From Actinomycetota bacterium (GTDB taxonomy: Bacteria; Actinomycetota; Acidimicrobiia; Acidimicrobiales; Ilumatobacteraceae): DNA of 11,704 bases. The position numbers were made by a program, and so were the translations under genes. This document shows, piece after piece, positions 7,206-11,704 of the stretch; the first letter of the stretch is position 1, and each line of letters starts with the position of its first letter. The stretch spans positions 1 to 11,704 of the forward strand of contig WLEG01000031.1 in NCBI GenBank assembly GCA_009704425.1. Direction: 5' to 3'. The notes beneath the pieces are model-generated. The model searched no databases and was not told the DNA's origin. It saw only the letters and a program-made list of their open reading frames with translations.

Positions 7206-8461
7206 GCTGACTCCTTCTTCCAGGTGGTCTCGGCCAGGGTCCACATCGTGTCGAGCAACACGTTCGCTCCGGCCACGAGATCGGCGTCGTCCGTGTGCTC
7301 GGCGGCGTTGTGGCTGATTCCGAGGTGGGACGGGACGAAGATCATCGCCGCGGGGCAGACGCGGGCCAACATCTGCGCGTCGTGACCGGCACCGGACGGC
7401 ATGCGCTTGACGGCATGCCCGTGTTCGACCGCGATCGTTTCGATGAGATCCACGACCCGGTCGTCGAAGACGACGGGTTCGAAGCGCGCCAGTCGACGAC
7501 TCTCGATCGTGACGCCCTCGCGCTCTCTGAGTTCGGCGAGGAATCGTTCGACTCTCTTCTCGGCGACACGAAGAAGTGTCTCATCGGTGTTGCGCACGTC
7601 GACGGTCATCACGGCGGTGGCGGGGACCACGTTGATGAGGTTCGGAGCGAGATCGATCTTGCCGACCGTGCAGACCTGATTGCCGCCCATCTCGGTGGCC
7701 AGTTCGCGCAGGAACACGGTGATCGCCGCGGCGACGTACGCCGGATCGTGTCGAAGGCGCATGGGCGTGGTGCCGGCATGGTTGCTCTGACCGCGGATCG
7801 TGAGCTCCTGCCAGGAGATTCCTTGAACCCCGTCGACCGCCCCGATGGGGAAGCCCTCGGCTTCCAGAAGTGGCCCCTGCTCGATGTGCAATTCGACGAA
7901 AGCGTGAGGGGCGGGCCCGGGAACCGGGCCGGCTCCGTCGTATCCGATGCGGGTCAGCTCGTCGCCCAACCGGGCGCCGTCGATGGCCACAGTGTCCAAC
8001 GCTTCCTCGATGCCCATCCCGCCGACGTAGACGAGGGATCCCAACATGTCGGGCTGGAATCGCGCGCCCTCCTCGTTGGTGAAAACCACGACGCTCAGAG
8101 GCCGCGAAGGTGTGAGCCCGGCCGTCATCAGGGTTTCGATGACCTCCAGCCCGGCGAGAACGCCGTAGTTGCCGTCGTATCGACCGCCCGTGCGCACGGT
8201 GTCGATGTGGCTTCCGGTCATGACGGGGTCACCGTCGCCGCATTCCCAGGTGGCGATCATGTTGCCGATTCCGTCGACCTCGACCCGAAGGCCCAGATCG
8301 ACCATCCACGAACGCACCAGATCGCGCCCGTCGCGATCCTCGTCGGTGAGGGCCAATCGACACGAGCCGCCACCGGGTATGGGGGAGACCTCTCCCAAGT
8401 CGTCGAGTCGGGCGCGCAGGCGCCGACCGTCGATGCGCACGCCATGGGCCGACGGCCTCAT
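7202..8461 (-). CDS. M20 family N-carbamoyl-L-amino-acid hydrolase / allantoate amidohydrolase
   Basis: This 419-residue binuclear-metal amidase belongs to the hydantoinase/carbamoylase group (HyuC, AllC, beta-ureidopropionase), which hydrolyses ureido or N-carbamoyl groups. Metal-site residues are H85 (GSHIDTV), D96 (YDGNYG), E130-E131 (NEEGARF), H192 (LHIEQG) and H389 (GISHNAAEHT). The dimerisation/substrate segment is 'GQSNHAGTTPM' (224-234), and 'SGAGHDAQ' (356-363) is also typical. Length fits the family (about 410-420 aa). The start is ATG 8461, with a strong Shine-Dalgarno AAGGGGGA at 8468-8475, 6 nt upstream. It is the first gene of the leftward operon and overlaps the D-carbamoylase by 4 bp. 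Sequence does not separate L-carbamoylase from allantoate amidohydrolase. The purine-type hydroxylase nearby favours an allantoate or ureido role; the D-carbamoylase neighbour favours carbamoyl amino acids. Confidence 0.9.
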   Translation of the reverse strand: MRPSAHGVRIDGRRLRARLDDLGEVSPIPGGGSCRLALTDEDRDGRDLVRSWMVDLGLRVEVDGIGNMIATWECGDGDPVMTGSHIDTVRTGGRYDGNYGVLAGLEVIETLMTAGLTPSRPLSVVVFTNEEGARFQPDMLGSLVYVGGMGIEEALDTVAIDGARLGDELTRIGYDGAGPVPGPAPHAFVELHIEQGPLLEAEGFPIGAVDGVQGISWQELTIRGQSNHAGTTPMRLRHDPAYVAAAITVFLRELATEMGGNQVCTVGKIDLAPNLINVVPATAVMTVDVRNTDETLLRVAEKRVERFLAELREREGVTIESRRLARFEPVVFDDRVVDLIETIAVEHGHAVKRMPSGAGHDAQMLARVCPAAMIFVPSHLGISHNAAEHTDDADLVAGANVLLDTMWTLAETTWKKESA

Positions 8462-8496
8462 GTTTCGTCCCCCTTGACCTGCGATGACACGAGCGA

Positions 8497-8515
8497 AGTT
8501 TACATTTTGTCAAAC
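8497..8515. promoter_or_regulatory. Putative operator, copy 2, with overlapping -10 box of the catabolic operon
   Basis: AGTTTACATTTTGTCAAAC repeats the 744-762 element at 16 of 19 positions (differences at 8505, 8506 and 8514). The dyad around 8506 keeps 5 of 7 pairs. Its minus-strand face contains TAAACT (8497-8502), a -10 candidate that would start transcription near 8490 and leave a leader of roughly 29 nt containing the AAGGGGGA ribosome site. It lies between the leftward operon and the rightward permease and could control both. Confidence 0.6.
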
Positions 8516-8567
8516 CGGTTTCGGGTATGGCGCGACGGGGGTCCGGGGTGGGGCGTGGCCGCTGGCT

Positions 8568-8573
8568 TAGCCT
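8568..8573 (+). promoter_or_regulatory. -10 box candidate for the permease transcript
   Basis: TAGCCT fits TANNNT and ends 6 nt before ATG 8580, the same leaderless-type spacing as at 737, 10063 and 10138. No clear -35 is visible. Such a hexamer occurs often by chance, so support rests on the repeated spacing. Confidence 0.35.
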
Positions 8574-8579
8574 CGGCGC

Positions 8580-8606
8580 ATGGTTCGGCCGGAGGGTGCG
8601 CGTTGA
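8580..8606 (+). CDS. Candidate 8-residue leader peptide ahead of the permease
   Basis: ATG 8580 opens a mini-ORF, MVRPEGAR, that stops at TGA 8604-8606. The stop overlaps the TTG start of the permease (8603-8605) as TTGA. The permease ribosome site GGAGGG (8591-8596) lies inside the mini-ORF. A leaderless -10 candidate stands 6 nt before the ATG. Together these suggest translational coupling by termination and reinitiation. Alternatives are a chance ORF, or an indel that separated an ATG start from the permease frame. Confidence 0.35.
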   Translation: MVRPEGAR

Positions 8607-9328
8607 CCGGTGGTCAAACCGTCGTCCTCTTGCTGTCGGTCCTGGTGGCCTCGACCACGCAGGTGACCGTGGGCTTCGGCTTCGCGTTGCTCTCGGTGCC
8701 CCTGATGACGATGGCCGTGCCCACGCGCGAGGCCGTGGTCATCTCCACCATCCTGGGCTTGCTGACCAGTTCCTTCCAGGCCTGGCACGGTCGTCGCGAC
8801 GCCGACCGCACCCTGATCCGACGGTTGACGTCGGCGGCGCTCGTCGGGTTGCCCATCGGCTGGCTGGTGTTCACCCGGGTGCCCGACGATGTCCTGCGGG
8901 CCATTCTGGGCATGAGCGTTCTGGTGGCCGTGATGTTGCTCGCCACCGGTCTCGTGGCCCGGGGATCGACCCGTCTGGATGTCCTGTGCGGGGCATTGAG
9001 CGGAGCGTTGGCGTCCTCGTTGTCCACCAACGGACCTCCCTTGGTCTTCGCGCTCCAGGCCCGGTCGGTGCCGATGCGGGTGTTCCGCCCGACGATCAAC
9101 ACGGTGTTCACGTTCTCGGGGCTGTTGTCCCTCGTGGCGTTCGCTCTCAGCGGCGAGATCGAATCGGACGCCGTCGTTCACGCTCTGTGGTCCGTCCCGG
9201 TCCTGTTGGCCGGGTCGCGCATTGGCTTCTTGTTGCGGGTCCGGGTTCGCGAGGAGCACGCCCGGCGCATCGTGCTCACGTTGCTCACGCTGGCCGGCCT
9301 GAGCGCGATCCTCGCCGCGATCGTCTGA
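8603..9328 (+). CDS. TauE/SafE family (sulfite/anion exporter type) membrane permease
   Basis: This 241-residue, very hydrophobic protein has about seven or eight predicted membrane segments (roughly 5-20, 25-40, 44-58, 76-91, 98-118, 126-150, 166-182, 191-212 and 222-240, some possibly merged). It carries the family hallmark 'STNGPPLVFAL' (141-151), following 'GALSGALASSL', at the start of the second internal repeat. Family members move sulfite, sulfoacetate, sulfolactate or other small anions; the substrate here is unknown. TTG 8603 is chosen because GGAGGG sits 6 nt upstream and the protein then begins just before the first membrane helix. GTG 8555 (257 aa) is an alternative. The gene is divergent from the carbamoylase operon across a gap containing operator copy 2, which hints that it imports the substrate or exports a product. 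Its 3' end is only 9 bp from that of the convergent metallo-hydrolase gene. Confidence 0.82.
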   Translation: MTGGQTVVLLLSVLVASTTQVTVGFGFALLSVPLMTMAVPTREAVVISTILGLLTSSFQAWHGRRDADRTLIRRLTSAALVGLPIGWLVFTRVPDDVLRAILGMSVLVAVMLLATGLVARGSTRLDVLCGALSGALASSLSTNGPPLVFALQARSVPMRVFRPTINTVFTFSGLLSLVAFALSGEIESDAVVHALWSVPVLLAGSRIGFLLRVRVREEHARRIVLTLLTLAGLSAILAAIV

Positions 9329-9337
9329 CGCCGATCA

Positions 9338-10063
9338 TCAGCCACCGAAGATGGTGAGCCACTGTTCCTTGGTCTTGGGCTTCAGCACGAAGTTGTGACT
9401 CCTCACCGATGCCAGTTCCTCATGGGACTCGTTCGAATACCGGTGTCCGGGGAAGATCACCGTCGAGTCCGGCATGTCGTTCAGTCGCTGGAGACTGTGG
9501 AACATGTCGTCGGGGTTGCTGCCCGGCAGATCGGTTCTTCCACATCCGTCGAGGAACAACGTGTCGCCGGAGACCAGGCAACCTCCGACGTGGAAACACT
9601 GGGAACCCGGTGTGTGTCCGGGAGTGTGGATGAGATCGATCGACACCTCACCGACCTCGACGACGTCACCGGATCCATGCGCGACCAGATTCGACTCGCT
9701 GACGCCGGTCGTTCGAACCACCCATGGCAGTTCGTGTTCGTTGACGTGAATCGGCAGGTCCACCCGCTCCAACAGGCGCGAGATCCCCTCGATTCGATAG
9801 TTCATCATCGACCCCCCGATGTGGTCGGGGTGGTAGTGCGAGGCCAACGCACCGACGAGCGACATCCCCTCGGCCTCGACCAGATCGACGATCTCGTCGA
9901 CGCAATAGGCCGGATCCACGACGACGCATTCGGACGTGCCACGATCCCCGATCAGGTAGACGAAGTTGACCATTTGCCGCGCCAAGGGATCCTCTCGGGC
10001 GAAGTCGCGGCCCGAGAGCAACTGTCGGAAGAAGAAGCGTTCGTTCGTGGAGTCCAGTCCCAT
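9338..10063 (-). CDS. Metallo-beta-lactamase-fold hydrolase (glyoxalase II-like)
   Basis: This 241-residue soluble protein has the metal-binding pattern of the superfamily: H76-x-H78-x-D80-H81 (SHYHPDH), H150 (HTPGHTPG), D167 (SGDTLF) and H207 (FPGHRYS). 'DGCGRTDLPGSNPDDMFHSL' (172-191) after the bridging Asp is characteristic of hydroxyacylglutathione hydrolase and persulfide dioxygenase-type proteins, which act on thioesters or persulfides. The thiol substrate cannot be inferred; actinobacteria generally use thiols other than glutathione. ATG 10063 is chosen because a TACGAT -10 box ends 7 nt before it, so the message is probably leaderless, and no Shine-Dalgarno exists. The frame stays open to 10240 with Arg-rich sequence overlapping the divergent gene, which I consider non-coding. 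No functional link to the carbamoylase cluster is evident. Confidence 0.88.
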   Translation of the reverse strand: MGLDSTNERFFFRQLLSGRDFAREDPLARQMVNFVYLIGDRGTSECVVVDPAYCVDEIVDLVEAEGMSLVGALASHYHPDHIGGSMMNYRIEGISRLLERVDLPIHVNEHELPWVVRTTGVSESNLVAHGSGDVVEVGEVSIDLIHTPGHTPGSQCFHVGGCLVSGDTLFLDGCGRTDLPGSNPDDMFHSLQRLNDMPDSTVIFPGHRYSNESHEELASVRSHNFVLKPKTKEQWLTIFGG

Positions 10064-10070
10064 GCGGATG

Positions 10071-10076
10071 ATCGTA
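10071..10076 (-). promoter_or_regulatory. -10 box for leaderless metallo-hydrolase gene
   Basis: The minus-strand hexamer TACGAT is followed by 7 nt (CATCCGC) and the ATG at 10063. No ribosome-binding site is present upstream of that ATG, in keeping with a leaderless start. No good -35 was seen. Confidence 0.5.
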
Positions 10077-10125
10077 GGCCCGCGTGGACGTCGGCGCACT
10101 CGGGTTCCTCGACCGGGCGCCGGTC

Positions 10126-10131
10126 TATCCT
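10126..10131 (+). promoter_or_regulatory. -10 box for leaderless ProA-like gene
   Basis: TATCCT is followed by 6 nt (GAACGC) and the ATG at 10138. There is no Shine-Dalgarno before this ATG. The box lies about 50 bp from the divergent TACGAT box, so the two promoters share a short control region. Confidence 0.5.
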
Positions 10132-10137
10132 GAACGC

Positions 10138-11637
10138 ATGTCCCATGCGCCGTCCGACCCCTCGCAGACCGCCGCGATCGACGAACTGACCCGACTCGAG
10201 CCGGGCATGGTGATTCCGTTCGGCGGACGTCGTTTCGCACGGGTGGACGAGAAGTTGGCCGCGGAGTTCCGGGAAGGCGACCGGCTCATCGTGGTTCAGA
10301 GCGACGGCACGCTCATCAGGATTCCCGCCGCGGTCGCCGGTGCCGTGGAGGCGTCGGTCGAGCGGGCGGACTCGGCTTTCCGTTCCATGCGCAGCGTCGA
10401 TCAGTCCCGGGTGACCGAGTTCTACCGTTGCTTCGCCGACCGGCTCGAGGACGACACGACGTTCGGCTCGATCGCGCGAGCCAACGAGAACGACGTGCGT
10501 GTCGCGCGCGAAAGAGGTCGGGCCACCGGTCGTTTGGTTCTCGACGACAAGATGCGTCGGGGGATGATCGAGTCCTTGCGGTTGTGGCAGTCGATGGACA
10601 GTTCCATCGGACGGACCACCGAGCGGGTCGATCACGGAAACTGGACCGTGGAGGCGATCTGCGCCCCGCTGGGCGTGGTGGCGTTCGTCTTCGAGGGTCG
10701 ACCGAACGTGTTCGCCGACGCCACCGGCGTACTGCGCGGTGGCAACACGACGGTGATGCGCATCGGTAGCGATGCTCTGGGAACCGCGCTGGCCATCATG
10801 GACACCGCCGTCACTCCCGCTCTCGAGTCGGCCGGCCTGCCGTCGGGCTCCGTCGAGCTGATCCGTGATGCGGATCGTGCCGGCGGTCACGCCCTGTTCA
10901 GCGACGATCGAATCTCGTTGGCCGTGGCGCGGGGCAGTGGCGCCGCCGTGGCCCAACTCGGAGCCGTGGCCCGTCAATCGGGCGTACCGGTCAGCCTGCA
11001 CGGAACCGGCGGTGCCTGGATGATCGTCGACGAGACCGCTCCGGAGGGTCGTCTGCGGGTGTGTGTGAGCGCATCCCTCGACCGAAAGGTGTGCAACACG
11101 GTGAACGTGATCGTGTTGGTGGGCGACACCTCCCGGATCGCCGGTGAGGCGGCCGAGGGCGTCGTGGAAGCGTCGGGACGCCGGGGAACGACCGGAATCG
11201 TGCACCTGCTCGGGGACGACGCGAGAACCTTGCGATCGGTCTTCTCCGCGCACGACGTTCGAATCGTCGAGGGCGGGATCGGCGACAGTTCCACCGAATG
11301 GGAGTGGGACGAGGCGCCCGAGGTTTCGGTGCTCGCGGTCCCCCGCGTGGAGGAGGCGATCGATCTCTTCAACGCGCACAGTCCGCGATTCGTGGTCAGC
11401 GCCATCGTGGCCGACGCCGACATCGGTCGCTCGATCGTCGATCGTTGTGATGCGCCGTTCGTGGGAGACGGTTTCACCCGATGGGTCGACGGTCAATACG
11501 CGCTTCGACGGCCCGAGTTGGGTCTCTCGAACTGGGAGGGTGGTCGACTGTTCGCCCGGGGCGGGATTCTCTCGGGCGACGGAGTGTTCAGCGTCCGATA
11601 CCGAGCTTCGACACCCGACGCGAATCAGCGACGCTGA
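10138..11637 (+). CDS. Gamma-glutamyl-phosphate reductase (ProA)-like dehydrogenase with N-terminal extension
   Basis: This 499-residue protein aligns by eye with glutamate-5-semialdehyde dehydrogenase (ProA) from about residue 70 onward. Signs are 'PLGVVAFVFEGRPNVFADA' (177-195; ProA has PLGVIGIIYEARPNV.DA), 'LRGGNTTVMRIGSDAL' (199-214), 'AGLPSGSVELI' (232-242), 'SGVPVSLHGTGGAW' (281-294) and catalytic C319 in 'RKVCNTVN'. The C-terminal 'RPELGLSNWEGGRLFARG' (458-475) replaces the usual GLGAEIGIS...HARGP. ProA is about 415 aa. The extra N-terminal 70 residues include 'LEPGMVIPFGGRRFARVDEKL' (20-40) followed by a short hydrophobic/charged strand pattern, which I do not recognise. The family reduces an acyl phosphate with NADPH, but departures near the active site make a different acyl substrate possible. 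The start is ATG 10138, with a leaderless -10 box 6 nt upstream. It is a monocistronic gene as far as the window shows, ending convergent to a partial gene. Confidence 0.82.
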   Translation: MSHAPSDPSQTAAIDELTRLEPGMVIPFGGRRFARVDEKLAAEFREGDRLIVVQSDGTLIRIPAAVAGAVEASVERADSAFRSMRSVDQSRVTEFYRCFADRLEDDTTFGSIARANENDVRVARERGRATGRLVLDDKMRRGMIESLRLWQSMDSSIGRTTERVDHGNWTVEAICAPLGVVAFVFEGRPNVFADATGVLRGGNTTVMRIGSDALGTALAIMDTAVTPALESAGLPSGSVELIRDADRAGGHALFSDDRISLAVARGSGAAVAQLGAVARQSGVPVSLHGTGGAWMIVDETAPEGRLRVCVSASLDRKVCNTVNVIVLVGDTSRIAGEAAEGVVEASGRRGTTGIVHLLGDDARTLRSVFSAHDVRIVEGGIGDSSTEWEWDEAPEVSVLAVPRVEEAIDLFNAHSPRFVVSAIVADADIGRSIVDRCDAPFVGDGFTRWVDGQYALRRPELGLSNWEGGRLFARGGILSGDGVFSVRYRASTPDANQRR

Positions 11638-11656
11638 CGATCGACGTGGTCGACGG

Positions 11657-11704
11657 TCAATGGCCGAGAACGACGTCCATCAGTCGTTCGATGTATTTCG
11701 CGCG
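11657..11704 (-). CDS. 3' end of an unidentified leftward gene
   Basis: The reverse strand is open from the window edge to a TGA at 11657-11659 and ends RAKYIERLMDVVLGH. Only 15 codons are visible, too few to recognise a family. The reading is supported only by the uninterrupted frame, plausible composition and the convergent arrangement 19 bp from the ProA-like stop. Confidence 0.35.
   Translation of the reverse strand, partial: RAKYIERLMDVVLGH

Noticed and set aside
7295..8554. Upstream part of the long plus-strand frame running into the permease
   Set aside because: The hydrophobic TauE/SafE protein begins only near 8603. The earlier part is antisense to the M20 amidase and looks non-coding.
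9952..11496. 514-codon minus-strand ORF opposite the ProA-like gene
   Set aside because: His/Arg/Gly/Asp-rich low-information protein in the antisense frame of a recognisable gene, and it also overlaps the start of the metallo-hydrolase.
1..11704. Mobile element, phage, CRISPR array or defence system
   Set aside because: No transposase, integrase, terminal inverted repeats, spaced repeats or defence-type domains were found. All large ORFs are metabolic or membrane proteins.

Overview
The window is gene-dense, high-G+C bacterial DNA and most resembles an actinobacterium. The reasons are a predicted F420-type luciferase-like oxidoreductase, frequent GTG and TTG starts, and several start codons only 6-7 nt after a TANNNT -10 box, the spacing expected of leaderless mRNAs. 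I cannot name the genus from sequence alone. No RNA genes, insertion sequences, CRISPR arrays or long repeats were seen, and no gap without a gene exceeds 150 bases.

Left and centre (1-8461, minus strand): a catabolic cluster for an N-heterocycle or ureido compound. A tightly coupled operon runs leftward from about 8461: an M20-type N-carbamoyl-L-amino-acid/allantoate amidohydrolase, a nitrilase-type N-carbamoyl-D-amino-acid hydrolase, a fused 2Fe-2S/molybdopterin xanthine dehydrogenase-like hydroxylase (863 aa), a compact SsnA-like amidohydrolase (340 aa) and a luciferase-like monooxygenase. Junctions are ATGA or GTGA overlaps or gaps of 4-18 nt. The matching FAD subunit of the hydroxylase is a separate leftward gene (737 to beyond base 1). 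It is cut off from the operon by a rightward phosphatidylcholine synthase gene (pcs, 816-1571) that does not obviously belong to the pathway.

The key non-coding signal is a 19-bp element, AGTTTACAwwTTGTCAArC, found once before the FAD-subunit gene (744-762) and once before the operon (8497-8515). It is identical at 16 of 19 positions and overlaps the same TAAACT -10 box in both places. This suggests that one regulator, not encoded in the visible sequence, controls both parts of the enzyme set. The second copy also lies between the operon and a divergent TauE/SafE-family permease (8603-9328), a plausible transporter for the pathway. That permease appears to be preceded by an eight-residue leader ORF whose stop overlaps its TTG start.

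Right (9338-11704): a metallo-beta-lactamase-fold hydrolase (minus) and a gamma-glutamyl-phosphate-reductase-like dehydrogenase with an extra N-terminal domain (plus) diverge from a 74-bp gap in which both have leaderless-type promoters. A fragment of a further leftward gene ends the window.

Inferred pathway: the hydroxylase oxidises a purine-like or other N-heterocycle, the amidohydrolase deaminates it, and the two carbamoylases release ammonia and CO2 from N-carbamoyl (ureido) products. No cyclic amidase (hydantoinase, dihydropyrimidinase or allantoinase) is visible, so the ring-opening step and the true substrate are unknown.
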